This document shows positions 33,837 through 42,871 of a DNA stretch of 64,000 bases, one piece after another. The stretch comes from an uncultured Candidatus Melainabacteria bacterium (GTDB taxonomy: Bacteria; Cyanobacteriota; Vampirovibrionia; Gastranaerophilales; Gastranaerophilaceae). The notes under the pieces were generated by a model. That model worked only from the letters and a program-made list of their open reading frames with translations, had not been told where the DNA came from and did no database searches. The position numbers and the translations under genes were made by a program. Position 1 is the first letter of the stretch; each line of letters starts with the position of its first letter. The DNA lies in assembly GCA_934754775.1 (NCBI GenBank), contig CAKVIM010000010.1:1-64000 (forward strand), read 5' to 3'.

Positions 33837-34890
33837 CATTACTCAAAAGAACTCCACGTAAATTCAAGCGATAACCACACGGCGTTTTTTCAAAAAATTC
33901 GGAGTATTGTTTAAGAATACCAGAGTATTTTTTCTCAAAATCGACACCAAAGCGTTCTTGAATTCGCTCAATATTTATCCCTTCGGTTTTTCTAAATCCG
34001 AGAAAAATTTCTTCTTCCAACTGCTCTTTCGGAGTCAAAATATGCCCTGTTTCGTGCGTTGCAGGGTTTTGCATATAATCTGCTATACTCCTATAATTTG
34101 AATACCTAACTCCGTCAACATATCCGTGAGCAGCAACTCCAAATCCATAATATTCATCATTATTCCAATAATTGAGGTTGTGTCTGGATTCGAATCCCAC
34201 TTTCGCAAAATTACTCACCTCATAGCGAAAAAATCCACGCTCTTCCATTCTGCGATTTATAAGTTCGTACATATCTGCCTGAATATCATCATCAGGAACC
34301 TCGGGCGGATTCTTTCCCCAGAAAGAATCCGCCTCAATCTTAAGCCCATAGGTTGAAAGGTGCTTAATATCAAGACTTAAAAATTTATCTAAATCTGAGT
34401 TTAATCCTTCTAAAGTCTGGGTCGGTAAGCCATATATCAAATCAAGACTTATATTATCAAAACCGGCCTTTCTTGCTAAATCAATTGCATTGACGATTTG
34501 AACAGAATTATGGCGTCTTCCGATTAATTTCAAAATCTCATCATCAAAAGTTTGCGAGCCCATGCTCAATCGGTTCACACCAATGTTTTTTAATCCGCTT
34601 AAATACTCAAACGAAGCGTCATCCGGATTAATCTCCACCGTTAATTCATAGTCTACTGAGAGTTTAAACTTTTTAACAACCTTTGCCAAAAGTTCTACAG
34701 GAACCAAAGAAGGTGTTCCGCCGCCAAAATACAAAGTGTTTAAGCTTTCTCCCTGATAATTGTCAGAAATATCTCTAAGAAGAGAAAACATATAGCCCGT
34801 AATCAACTCCGGTTTATTAAAAGAAACAAAAGAGCAGTACTTGCACTTTGATTTACAAAACGGAATATGGACATAAGCACTTTTTGGCAT
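33808..34890 (-). CDS. hemW: HemW-like radical SAM protein
   Basis: The 360-residue protein begins AYVHIPFCKSKCKYCSF, the CxxxCxxC radical-SAM motif in HemW spacing, and continues with LYFGGGTPSLV, VEINPD, RLSMGSQTF and DLIYGLPTQT. HemW is a haem chaperone in E. coli; the related HemN uses a longer protein, so HemW fits better. No other haem genes are visible. It is the last gene of the murC-ftsQ operon, 2 bp after ftsQ. Confidence 0.9.
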   Translation of the reverse strand: MPKSAYVHIPFCKSKCKYCSFVSFNKPELITGYMFSLLRDISDNYQGESLNTLYFGGGTPSLVPVELLAKVVKKFKLSVDYELTVEINPDDASFEYLSGLKNIGVNRLSMGSQTFDDEILKLIGRRHNSVQIVNAIDLARKAGFDNISLDLIYGLPTQTLEGLNSDLDKFLSLDIKHLSTYGLKIEADSFWGKNPPEVPDDDIQADMYELINRRMEERGFFRYEVSNFAKVGFESRHNLNYWNNDEYYGFGVAAHGYVDGVRYSNYRSIADYMQNPATHETGHILTPKEQLEEEIFLGFRKTEGINIERIQERFGVDFEKKYSGILKQYSEFFEKTPCGYRLNLRGVLLSNVILSEFVDN

Positions 34891-34892
34891 AA

Positions 34893-35747
34893 CTACTCAT
34901 CCAATTTAATATAGTTAGTATCCCAACGCAAATCGATATATTTAACTTTTTTGTTTAACATCTTAACCTGCGGAAGAAGTGACGGAATTCTGTGTATCTT
35001 ATCGTAAGTACCCGCATTAAAGCTGCCCAATCTGATATTTGCAGTAGGAATTTTTACATAAACATCACGTGGGTTTCTATAGTCAATATACTCAACCGCT
35101 TCGCCTGAATCCATTTCAACAGTTGCTGCCAATTTTTTGAAATTGCTAATTTTTGTTTTATCCCAGTTCCTATAATCATCTCCACTGCCGTATGTTATAA
35201 CCCTAACAGCCTTAAAATCAGGACTTAATGGCATATAGTCACGTCCGATAAGTTTGCCGTCAGAAGAGAAAAACGCAATCGGCGGAACTTTTTCATCCGG
35301 AGCAATCGTAATTACCGGAGTTCTTTCAATTACAATAATTTGCATCCTCGCAGGAAACCAAAAACGCCTTATATAAACATCTTGAATCGGATCAAGCTGC
35401 ATAATGCTCTTTTTCAAATGGTCAGTCTTAACCATAAAAATCGGTTGTAACGGAACTTGATTTCGTCTTAGGGCTGATAAAATTTTCTGCGAAGGGACAA
35501 TCCTATTATTCACAATCTCCAGAGCAGGACTATTCAAGCTATCAAAAGCATTTGTGTGCAATCTCCATTGCGGAAGTTTCAGAATAAATAACCCAAAACA
35601 AATCATACCCACAACGAGAATGAGTTTCCACAAAGAACGCAACTGATTGAGGCGTCTTTGCGAACGTCTTACTTGACGCTGCATTTTTGCTTGCTGCAAA
35701 CGTCTGTTCTGATGATATCTGGGATGTTGTTGTCCTTCGTTTGACAT
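34893..35747 (-). CDS. ftsQ: Cell-division protein FtsQ/DivIB
   Basis: The 284-residue protein has a basic, Gln/Arg-rich cytoplasmic N-terminus (1-40), one membrane helix (about 41-59, LWKLILVVGMICFGLFIL) and an extracytoplasmic part with a POTRA domain (about 80-150) and a beta domain. FtsQ joins FtsB and FtsL at the septum. Position after ddl in a mur operon supports the call, as sequence conservation is weak in this family. Confidence 0.85.
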   Translation of the reverse strand: MSNEGQQHPRYHQNRRLQQAKMQRQVRRSQRRLNQLRSLWKLILVVGMICFGLFILKLPQWRLHTNAFDSLNSPALEIVNNRIVPSQKILSALRRNQVPLQPIFMVKTDHLKKSIMQLDPIQDVYIRRFWFPARMQIIVIERTPVITIAPDEKVPPIAFFSSDGKLIGRDYMPLSPDFKAVRVITYGSGDDYRNWDKTKISNFKKLAATVEMDSGEAVEYIDYRNPRDVYVKIPTANIRLGSFNAGTYDKIHRIPSLLPQVKMLNKKVKYIDLRWDTNYIKLDE

Positions 35748-36688
35748 TATTTATTTAACCCTACACTATTAAGTATCATTAAAACAAGATTGTCATAATC
35801 AATGCCACAAACCTTTGCTTGAGCAGGCAAATCACTGGTATCAGTCATTCCCGGGTTTGTGTTTATTTCCAAGAAATAAGGTTTGTCGTCTTTTACCATA
35901 AAATCGACTCTTGAAACGCCTGAGCAACCTGCGGTTTCGTGTGCTTCAACCGCAAGCTTTTTAGTTAATTCTGTTGCTTCTTTAGATAAGCCTGTTGCGG
36001 GAACGATAAATTCTGACAAGCCTTTTGTATATTTTGCATCAAAATCATACCATTCAGTTTTTGTTCTTATTTCCAAAATTTCTGTAGCAAATGCCTTGCC
36101 ATCTTTTTCTAAAACACCAACTGTGATAAAAAAGCCATCAATAAATTCTTCTATCAAAACGTCATCATTGTATTTTAAAGCTTCTTCATAAGCGGCTTTC
36201 AATTCTTCCGGCTTATTAACCTTTGTCATACCAAAGCTTGAACCTTCTGAAACAGGTTTTGTAATCAACGGATATTGAAGTCCTTCAACCGCCTTCATCA
36301 AATCTTCGCCTTTTCTTACAAAAGCTGATTTAATAAGCGGAATATTTTTGTTAGTCGAAAGAACTTTTTTTGTGTATTCTTTGTTCATACAAATTGCACT
36401 AGACATAACACCGCAGCCTGTATAAGGTATTTTCATGATTTCTAAGACACCTTGAATACAGCCGTCTTCACCATATTTGCCATGAAGAGTATTATAAGCG
36501 TATTCAAAACCCTTTAAATCATTCATAACGTTTGGCGAAACATCAACAATTTCAGCGTTTTTGTAACCCAATCTGTGCAATGCACCCAAGCAGTTTTTGC
36601 CGGAACGTAATGAAACTTCACGTTCAGACGACATACCGCCGCATAAAACTGCTATTTTTGCGTCTTTGTTTTGTATAGTATATTGCAT
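35747..36688 (-). CDS. ddl: D-alanine--D-alanine ligase
   Basis: ATP-grasp ligase of 313 residues. CGGMSSEREVSLRSG (about 16-30) is the N-terminal motif, LHGKYGEDGCIQG follows, then PVSEGSSFGM and the metal-binding FLEINTNPGMT near 273-283. It makes the D-Ala-D-Ala dipeptide for peptidoglycan. It overlaps murB by 37 bp and shares 1 bp with ftsQ. Confidence 0.96.
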   Translation of the reverse strand: MQYTIQNKDAKIAVLCGGMSSEREVSLRSGKNCLGALHRLGYKNAEIVDVSPNVMNDLKGFEYAYNTLHGKYGEDGCIQGVLEIMKIPYTGCGVMSSAICMNKEYTKKVLSTNKNIPLIKSAFVRKGEDLMKAVEGLQYPLITKPVSEGSSFGMTKVNKPEELKAAYEEALKYNDDVLIEEFIDGFFITVGVLEKDGKAFATEILEIRTKTEWYDFDAKYTKGLSEFIVPATGLSKEATELTKKLAVEAHETAGCSGVSRVDFMVKDDKPYFLEINTNPGMTDTSDLPAQAKVCGIDYDNLVLMILNSVGLNK

Positions 36689-37563
36689 AATTCTTCCTCT
36701 TTTTCCGTTTTATCACCGATAAAAATAATTTCCGGCTTCAATTCTATTGTATAAATATCTTTAACCGCTTGATACATCTTCACCATAAGTTCAAGCACAT
36801 CTTCCGAAGTCGCTCCGCCTTTATTAACAATAAAGTTAGCGTGCTTCTCCCAAACTTTCACAGTATCCAAATCGAAACTCTTCACGCCAGCTTTATCCAA
36901 TAATCTACCTGCTGAATCGTTTTCAGGGTTTTTGAAAACGCTGCCCGCATTCGGGTCTTTTAGTGATGGTTGAATATTTCTTCTGAATGTCAAATTTCTT
37001 TCCATCAATTCTTTGATTTCATCTTGTGGAAGTTTCTTTAACTCAAATTCAGCCGCCAACAAGATATAGCGTCCGTCGTGCAAGATTGAATGTCTATAAG
37101 AAAAGTCCATTTCAGCCTTTTTCTTATATACAACTTCTTTTGTTTCCTTATCAAACAAACAGCATGAAGTTATTACATCTGCGATACACTGACCGTGAGC
37201 ACCTGCGTTCATATAAACAGCTCCGCCAATTGTTCCCGGAAGTCCAATCAGAAATTCCAATCCGCTTAAAGAAACATCCGCAACTTTTTGAGATAAAAGC
37301 GGGTCTTTGACTCCACAATCTGCGTAAACTTTCGTTCCACGGATATCAAAATTTTTCATCTCCGTTGTTAAGATAATATTTCCTTTATACCCGTTTGACG
37401 AAAACAAAACATCAGAACAGCTGCCAAGAACAATATAGCTATCAAGCTCTCTTAGCAAATTAGTAAATTCTTCCAATGTTTCAGGAAAGTAAAGTTTCTC
37501 AACTTTACCACCGATTTTGAATGTTGTTAAATTTTTTATTTCAAAGTTTTCTTTTATTTGCAT
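36652..37563 (-). CDS. murB: UDP-N-acetylenolpyruvoylglucosamine reductase (MurB)
   Basis: FAD-dependent MurB of 303 residues. LTTFKIGGKVE is the usual start, GLEFLIGLPGTIGGAVYMNAGAHG the FAD-binding core, and DPNAGSVFKNPENDSAGRLLDKAG carries the catalytic Ser. It reduces enolpyruvyl-UDP-GlcNAc to UDP-MurNAc in the cytoplasm. AAAAGGAAAA precedes the ATG. A repeat-filled 165-bp gap separates it from murC. Confidence 0.96.
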   Translation of the reverse strand: MQIKENFEIKNLTTFKIGGKVEKLYFPETLEEFTNLLRELDSYIVLGSCSDVLFSSNGYKGNIILTTEMKNFDIRGTKVYADCGVKDPLLSQKVADVSLSGLEFLIGLPGTIGGAVYMNAGAHGQCIADVITSCCLFDKETKEVVYKKKAEMDFSYRHSILHDGRYILLAAEFELKKLPQDEIKELMERNLTFRRNIQPSLKDPNAGSVFKNPENDSAGRLLDKAGVKSFDLDTVKVWEKHANFIVNKGGATSEDVLELMVKMYQAVKDIYTIELKPEIIFIGDKTEKEEELCNILYKTKTQK

Positions 37564-37590
37564 AATTTTCCTTTTTTGCCCTTGCGGGAT

Positions 37591-37715
37591 AAAACCTCAC
37601 CCTAGCCCTCTGTCTTGACCTGCTCACATTAAACAAGCTCGCTCACGCTTCAGCTCTCTGTTCGCAGGTCGCTCCCTTAAGGCGAGGGAATGACCAAGAA
37701 TCGTAGGTTGGATTT
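37591..37715. repeat. Nested palindromic repeat between murC and murB
   Basis: CCTCACCCTAGCCCTCT (37595-37611) and CTCCCTTAAGGCGAGGGAA (37672-37690) look like halves of a repeat common in bacterial intergenic DNA, interrupted by a 60-base segment (37612-37671) whose ends are inverted (GACCTGC at 37617-37623, GCAGGTC at 37664-37670). GTAGGTTGG at about 37703-37711 recurs inverted in the repeat cluster at 26791-26799. Confidence 0.6.
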
Positions 37716-37728
37716 TCAACAATAACAT

Positions 37729-39066
37729 TTACTTATTCGCCCCTTCCAATTCTTTACCTAACGCTGTTATTGTACCTGCTCCCAGACCAATTACTACATT
37801 ACCGTTTTCAAGCGTTGGCAATAATTTTTCCGCAACTTCCTGCATATTACCGCCAAGATATTCCGCACCCAAATCTTTTGCGAAAGCTTCACCACTTATA
37901 CCTTCAATCGGGTCTTCTGACGCAGCATAAACATCTGTTACTACGACTCTGCCGGCTTCTGCAAAAGCATTCTTAAACTCACTCCAAAGGGATTTGAGTC
38001 TTGTGTATCTATGCGGTTGAAACACTGCCACAATGTTATCTTTACCAAATTTCAAAGCCGCTGCGTCCAATGTAGCCTTAATTTCAGTTGGGTGGTGAGC
38101 ATAATCGTCATAGACTTCAACACCTCTAACCTCGCAAACCTTTTGAAATCTTCTTCCCATGCCGGTAAATTCAAAGAAATAATCCTTTATCGCACGAACA
38201 TCGACTCCGGCTTCATTCAAAGCCGCAACAACAGCTAGAGAGTTATAAACATTATGTACACCTGCAAGCTGCAATTTAATATCCGTAAGCAATTTACCTT
38301 TAAAATAGATTTCAAAAGTTGTACCGTCTTGAGAGAACTCAATATTTTTCGCAACATAATCAGCTTCATCAAGCCCAAATGTTATAAAATCACCGCTCAA
38401 CTCTTGAACACCTTCATTATCGACATTTACGAGAACTTTTTTCGCCTGAGAAATAGCCTGATTAAAAGTCTTAACCAAGTCGCTCATACCGTTTTTGTAA
38501 AAATCCAAATGGTCTTCTTCCAAGTTATTGATAACCAAAATATCAGGATGATATTTAACAATCGTTCCGTCACTTTCATCAAGCTCTGCAACAAATTGTT
38601 TACCGCTCTTATGTTGAGCATTTGTATTAATTTCAGGAATAATTCCACCATCAACAAAAGAAGGCTTCAAACCGCCTTTTTCCAATACAAAAGACGCCAT
38701 ACCGCTTGTTGTAGTTTTTCCATGAGTACCGGAAAACCCGATAAAGCACTTTCCGCTATCTTGTGCTGATTTTGCTATTTCTGCCAATAAATCAGAGCGG
38801 TGATAAATCGGAAGCCCCAATTCCTTTGCTCTAACAACCTCCGGATTATTATCACGAATTGCTGTACTTTTAATTATTATTGCATCTTTAGGCACATTTT
38901 CAGCCTTCTGACCGATAAAGATTTTTGCACCTAATTTTCTTAGTTTATCAACATATTTTGAATCAACAATGTCAGAACCTGATACAGTATGCCCGTCTTC
39001 CAACAAATACTTTGCAAGACCGCTCATCCCGATTCCGCCAATTGCTATAAAATGATATCTTCCCAT
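37729..39066 (-). CDS. murC: UDP-N-acetylmuramate--L-alanine ligase
   Basis: Mur ligase of 445 residues with IGGIGMSGLAKYL at 7-19, the ATP loop FSGTHGKTTTSGM (about 110-122), LDESDGTIV and the family DYAHHPTEI near 320. It adds L-Ala to UDP-MurNAc. It leads the murC-murB-ddl-ftsQ-hemW unit. The AGAGA site before the ATG is modest. Confidence 0.96.
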   Translation of the reverse strand: MGRYHFIAIGGIGMSGLAKYLLEDGHTVSGSDIVDSKYVDKLRKLGAKIFIGQKAENVPKDAIIIKSTAIRDNNPEVVRAKELGLPIYHRSDLLAEIAKSAQDSGKCFIGFSGTHGKTTTSGMASFVLEKGGLKPSFVDGGIIPEINTNAQHKSGKQFVAELDESDGTIVKYHPDILVINNLEEDHLDFYKNGMSDLVKTFNQAISQAKKVLVNVDNEGVQELSGDFITFGLDEADYVAKNIEFSQDGTTFEIYFKGKLLTDIKLQLAGVHNVYNSLAVVAALNEAGVDVRAIKDYFFEFTGMGRRFQKVCEVRGVEVYDDYAHHPTEIKATLDAAALKFGKDNIVAVFQPHRYTRLKSLWSEFKNAFAEAGRVVVTDVYAASEDPIEGISGEAFAKDLGAEYLGGNMQEVAEKLLPTLENGNVVIGLGAGTITALGKELEGANK

Positions 39067-39137
39067 AATCTCTCCAATTCTAAAACAATTATATTAAAAG
39101 AGGAGAGCATTTACAAGCAAAGAATAAAAAATTTAAA

Positions 39138-40424
39138 CTATTGTATCAATCCGTATTCACGCCCCAATTCTGTAATGATTTCAACTGCCTTATCGATTTG
39201 TTCAAAGCTCAAATCTTTCATAACGCAAAGCCTCAAACGGCACTCTTTACGTCTTACAGCCGGATAAGTCACTATATTAACGTAAACTCCACGTTTTCTG
39301 AGTTTGTCATACATCTCAAACAAAATCGGCTCGTTATAAACCATAACAGGAACGACAGCAGACTGTGAATGCCCAATATCAAAGCCCCTTTCAGTCAATT
39401 TAGTTTTCAAATATCGGGTATTTGCCAAAAGTTTTTCTCGCCCCGCATTATCAGATTCCATAAGTTTGAACGCCTCATTAAGTCCGCCCGCAATCGGAGC
39501 CGGCATAGCTGTCGAAAAGAAATAACTTCGGGCATACAGTCTTAAGTATTGGATAACATTTTTTGAAGCAGCACAATATCCGCCAAGCCCTCCAGGGCTT
39601 TTGCTCAACATTCCGACATTCAAATCTATTTTATCCATCACACCAAAATATTCGGCCGTACCACGCCCGGTTGCACCAACAACTCCGACGCCGTGAGCGT
39701 CATCTACCATAATTCGAGCATTATACTTTTGAGCAAGTTCAACAATTTTATCAAGCGGAGCTAAATCACCGTCCATCGAAAAAACTCCATCAGTAATAAT
39801 CAATCTACCCGTTTTCTCATCCGGAATTCTTGAAAGCACCCTCTCAAGCCCCTTCATATCCCTATGCGGAAATACTTTGATTTCCGCACCCGAAAGGAGA
39901 CCGCCGTCAAAAATGGATGCATGGTTTGCACTATCATTTATAATAACGTCATTTTTACCACAAAGAGCAGACACAATCCCAACATTCGCACCATAACCGC
40001 TCGGGAAAACAATTGCATCTTCTGTTCCATAAAAATCAGCAATTCGCCCTTCCAGCTCCTTGTGTATATCGGTTATCCCCGCATAATTGGAAACTGCCCC
40101 CATACCGTACCCGAATTTTTCCAACGCACGCATTGCACCCTCAACTACTTGAGAATGAGTAGATAAATTAAGATATGAGTTTGAACCAAGCATAATTACA
40201 TGGTGTACACTGCCTTCTTTCTCTTTAATATCAAGTTCTGGTTTAACCTTATCCATTGTGACCATACCGAGAGCTTCATTCCCCGTCAAAATTCCACTGG
40301 ACAAGATTTCATCCAATCGGTTTGTTTTATCCAACAAATCCTCGCCGTATAAGGTATCCACAAAGTTCTCAAATTTGACATTCATACAAACTTTATCCAA
40401 ATCTAACACGTTTATTGACCTCAT
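39138..40424 (-). CDS. Alpha-oxoamine synthase (BioF/Kbl/serine palmitoyltransferase family)
   Basis: PLP-dependent enzyme of 428 residues that condenses an amino acid with an acyl-CoA. GSNSYLNLSTH, FGYGMGAVSNYAGI, FPSGYGANVG, NHASIFDG and MVDDAHGVGVVG are family motifs; the PLP lysine is in MLSKSPGGLGGY. Length and N-terminal extension are closer to serine palmitoyltransferase than to BioF (about 385) or Kbl (about 400), while a bioD-like gene in the window leaves biotin possible. A second ATG 39 bp downstream is an alternative start; neither has a strong site. Confidence 0.8.
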   Translation of the reverse strand: MRSINVLDLDKVCMNVKFENFVDTLYGEDLLDKTNRLDEILSSGILTGNEALGMVTMDKVKPELDIKEKEGSVHHVIMLGSNSYLNLSTHSQVVEGAMRALEKFGYGMGAVSNYAGITDIHKELEGRIADFYGTEDAIVFPSGYGANVGIVSALCGKNDVIINDSANHASIFDGGLLSGAEIKVFPHRDMKGLERVLSRIPDEKTGRLIITDGVFSMDGDLAPLDKIVELAQKYNARIMVDDAHGVGVVGATGRGTAEYFGVMDKIDLNVGMLSKSPGGLGGYCAASKNVIQYLRLYARSYFFSTAMPAPIAGGLNEAFKLMESDNAGREKLLANTRYLKTKLTERGFDIGHSQSAVVPVMVYNEPILFEMYDKLRKRGVYVNIVTYPAVRRKECRLRLCVMKDLSFEQIDKAVEIITELGREYGLIQ

Positions 40425-40604
40425 ATTTTGTGACGATAATATTTTAATATGAACAACTTCAAAATTACCTGCTCTAGCAAGCTATAAACAGATTATTATA
40501 TTTTTTAGACTAAAATTTTATTATCAAAAATGAAACGCCAAAAGGTTTTGAGCTTATTGCATTTAGCCAATCTTTGGATTATCATTATCAAAAAGGAGTA
40601 GCTT

Positions 40605-40925
40605 ATGAGCGATTGCATTTTTTGTAAAATTATTAACGGGGATTTTAACACAGAATTCGTTTATGAAAATGAATACGCTGTAGTTTTCAAAGATATTAAC
40701 CCTAAAGCGGACACACATTTGCTTGTTGTTCCGAGAAAACACGTAGAATCATTGAACGAGCTTGATGACGAAGTACTGTTAGGCAAATTAATGATGACAG
40801 TAAAAGAAGCTGCAAAAAAAGCAGGCTTAAAATCCTTTAGAACAGTTATTAATACAGGAAAAGAGGCAGGACAGGAAGTTTTCCACCTGCACATACATAT
40901 ATTAGCGGGGAATATTAAACTATGA
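40605..40925 (+). CDS. hinT: HIT-family nucleotide-binding protein (HinT-like)
   Basis: The 106-residue protein begins CIFCKIINGD and carries the histidine triad HLHIHIL (about 96-102; the first HxHxH of the HinT type). HinT enzymes hydrolyse purine nucleoside phosphoramidates. AAGGAG precedes the ATG, and its stop overlaps the speE start (ATGA). Confidence 0.93.
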   Translation: MSDCIFCKIINGDFNTEFVYENEYAVVFKDINPKADTHLLVVPRKHVESLNELDDEVLLGKLMMTVKEAAKKAGLKSFRTVINTGKEAGQEVFHLHIHILAGNIKL

Positions 40926-41758
40926 CACAATTCTACAAAGAAATTACACCATCTGGTTATGGTATAGCAATCAAACAAAAAGAGATTTTGTTTTCAGAAC
41001 AATCACCTTTCCAAAAAGTTGAGATTTTCCAATCAGATTCAACATTGGGAAGGGTTCTAACGCTTGACGATTTGATGATGACAACAGAAGGTGATGAATT
41101 CCATTACCACGAAATGATTGCACATATACCTATGATGCATCACAAAGCTCCAAAGACAGTTCTTGTAATTGGTGGTGGAGACGGCGGTACAGTTAGAGAA
41201 GTTCTAAAACACGACACAGTTGAAAAAGTAGTTTTGTGTGAAATCGACGGAATGGTTATTGATGCTTGCAAAAAATATCTTCCGACTATTGCTTGCGAAC
41301 TTGATAATCCAAAATGCGAAATCCTCGTAGAAGACGCAATTGAATATATCAAAGACAAAAAAGATATGTTTGATATCGTCCTAATTGACTCAACAGACCC
41401 GATGGGACCTGGAGAAGGCTTGTTTACAGAAGAATTCTACACAAATGTTAAAAAATCAATGAAAAAAGGCGGCATTATGTGTGCACAATCAGAATCACCT
41501 TTTGCAAACAAAGAAGAAATCAAAAAAATGTACAATCTTCTTAAAAAAGTGTTCCCGATTTGTTCGACATTCACTTCAAACATTCCAACATACCCGGGCG
41601 GATACTGGGCTTGGGCATTCTGTTCAGAAGAAGTTGAACCGCTTTCTTACTGGGATGAAAGAAGAGGCGAAGCAATTACAAAAACTTGCAAAATCTACAA
41701 TAAAGAATACCATAACGCAAGATTTGCTCTGCCAAACTATTTGAAAGAATTATTATAA
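40922..41758 (+). CDS. speE: Polyamine aminopropyltransferase (spermidine synthase)
   Basis: SpeE-family enzyme of 278 residues that transfers an aminopropyl group from decarboxylated SAM to putrescine. QSPFQKVEIF, GGGDGGTVREVLKH (about 82-95), VLIDSTDPMGPGEGLF with the catalytic Asp, and YPGGYWAWAF are characteristic. Translationally coupled to hinT. SAM decarboxylase is not in the window. Confidence 0.95.
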   Translation: MTQFYKEITPSGYGIAIKQKEILFSEQSPFQKVEIFQSDSTLGRVLTLDDLMMTTEGDEFHYHEMIAHIPMMHHKAPKTVLVIGGGDGGTVREVLKHDTVEKVVLCEIDGMVIDACKKYLPTIACELDNPKCEILVEDAIEYIKDKKDMFDIVLIDSTDPMGPGEGLFTEEFYTNVKKSMKKGGIMCAQSESPFANKEEIKKMYNLLKKVFPICSTFTSNIPTYPGGYWAWAFCSEEVEPLSYWDERRGEAITKTCKIYNKEYHNARFALPNYLKELL

Positions 41759-41768
41759 TTAAAAAGAA

Positions 41769-41810
41769 TAAACAATCGGTGCGAAAATAAATTTCCGCAC
41801 CGATTGTTTA
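41769..41810. terminator. Bidirectional terminator
   Basis: 41769-41783 pairs with 41796-41810 over 15 bp (core CAATCGGTGCG / CGCACCGATTG). It serves speE on the plus strand and the 144-residue gene on the minus strand. Confidence 0.9.
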
Positions 41811-41811
41811 T

Positions 41812-42246
41812 TTAACTATTTTTAGTCGATTGTTTATATAAACTTCCAATTACAGCTCCGACAACACCTGCTAGGGCATAATATTTTCCCGCAACACCTT
41901 TTCCGGAAATTTTAGACCAATCATTTACCAATAAGAAAAGCATAGTTGAAACAGATGCTAGAAGAGCATTCCTTAGATGGTACTTGAAGGAAGTATCAAT
42001 ATATTTATCAGTTAACATTTTACCACCCCAAAAACATCCACCAACAGCCATATATCCTGTAATAAATTTTGAAACATTCCTATTCTTATATGTAGACTTA
42101 TAACTATCCCCGTCAACTATAGGAAGCAATGGCGATAAAATAGCAGCGGTAGCCGCACCTGCTAACCATTTTTGTTTTGAATTTCCTTTTTGATACTCAT
42201 TTGTCTTTCGAAATGACAAATTTCCTTGCCCTACTATATTCAACAT
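41812..42246 (-). CDS. Hypothetical membrane protein with short N-terminal motif
   Basis: The 144-residue protein starts MLNIVGQGNLSFRK, then a Lys/Gln-rich stretch, and has about four hydrophobic segments (near 30-45, 62-80, 92-107, 120-138), the last Gly/Ala rich. No family recognised. AAGGA precedes the ATG. It is the last of a minus-strand run of four small genes whose products share a short N-terminal Phe motif (SFRK here). Cellular role unknown. Confidence 0.6.
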   Translation of the reverse strand: MLNIVGQGNLSFRKTNEYQKGNSKQKWLAGAATAAILSPLLPIVDGDSYKSTYKNRNVSKFITGYMAVGGCFWGGKMLTDKYIDTSFKYHLRNALLASVSTMLFLLVNDWSKISGKGVAGKYYALAGVVGAVIGSLYKQSTKNS

Positions 42247-42262
42247 TCAAATGTTCCTTATA

Positions 42263-42454
42263 CTAAAATGTATCCAAGATTTTTACAACCATATCAAACA
42301 TACGCTTTGCACACTTAATTAAATTTTCTTTAAAGTTAAAAGTAACATTGTTATTATTAAACAATTTGGATTTCTCCACCATATTTAAGCGTTTCTTGGT
42401 AAATGGGAGTTTTCCATATGTTATATTATAATCTTCAACTCTTTTTATATTCAT
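42263..42454 (-). CDS. Small hypothetical protein (63 aa)
   Basis: The ATG has AAAGGTG at good spacing. The 63-residue basic product starts MNIKRVEDYN and carries VTFNFKENL near residue 37; the C-terminal 15 residues form an amphipathic helix. No family recognised. It lies between two genes of the same block with gaps of 11 and 16 bp, consistent with an operon. Confidence 0.5.
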   Translation of the reverse strand: MNIKRVEDYNITYGKLPFTKKRLNMVEKSKLFNNNNVTFNFKENLIKCAKRMFDMVVKILDTF

Positions 42455-42465
42455 TTATAACACCT

Positions 42466-42852
42466 TTAATCTTCCATTACACTATCCACAATACAATTTC
42501 TTGCTTTTCCCCAGCCTAATAGTGTTCCTAAATATCCTATCGTTGCTCCAATTGCAGTACCTGCCCCTGGACATATAACACTTCCTATTGCAGCACCTTT
42601 GGCAGCAACGGCAACTGCAACCGACTGCTTCACCGGCTGTAAGACAATATTGTCAACAGCTCCTACAGCTTGTTTTACAGCTCCTTTGGTATCACCGTCG
42701 CCAATCTTATACAATGTACGCCCGACTTTATATAAAGGCATTACTTCAGATGCAAATTCTTTCAGTCCTTCTGAAACTATTTCATCTTTTGTACCGTTAA
42801 AAGTCTGCATTTTATATGAATTATACGTATAATTAATAGGATAAATTCGCAC
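42466..42852 (-). CDS. Hypothetical protein with glycine-zipper-like segment
   Basis: The 128-residue protein uses a GTG start behind GGAGG. After MRIYPINYTYN and a QTFNG motif (about 17-21), the middle is helical and a C-terminal Gly/Ala-rich stretch (about 84-115, GAAIGSVICPGAGTAIGATIGYLG) resembles glycine-zipper membrane segments. Such segments occur in pore-forming or membrane-inserting proteins, but this is only compositional similarity. Part of the four-gene block. Confidence 0.6.
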   Translation of the reverse strand: MRIYPINYTYNSYKMQTFNGTKDEIVSEGLKEFASEVMPLYKVGRTLYKIGDGDTKGAVKQAVGAVDNIVLQPVKQSVAVAVAAKGAAIGSVICPGAGTAIGATIGYLGTLLGWGKARNCIVDSVMED

Positions 42853-42871
42853 TCAATACCTCCATTATAAT

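Noticed and set aside
34170..34200. TGGATTCGAATCC, looking like a tRNA T arm
   Set aside because: It is inside hemW coding sequence, and no acceptor or anticodon stem can be found around it.
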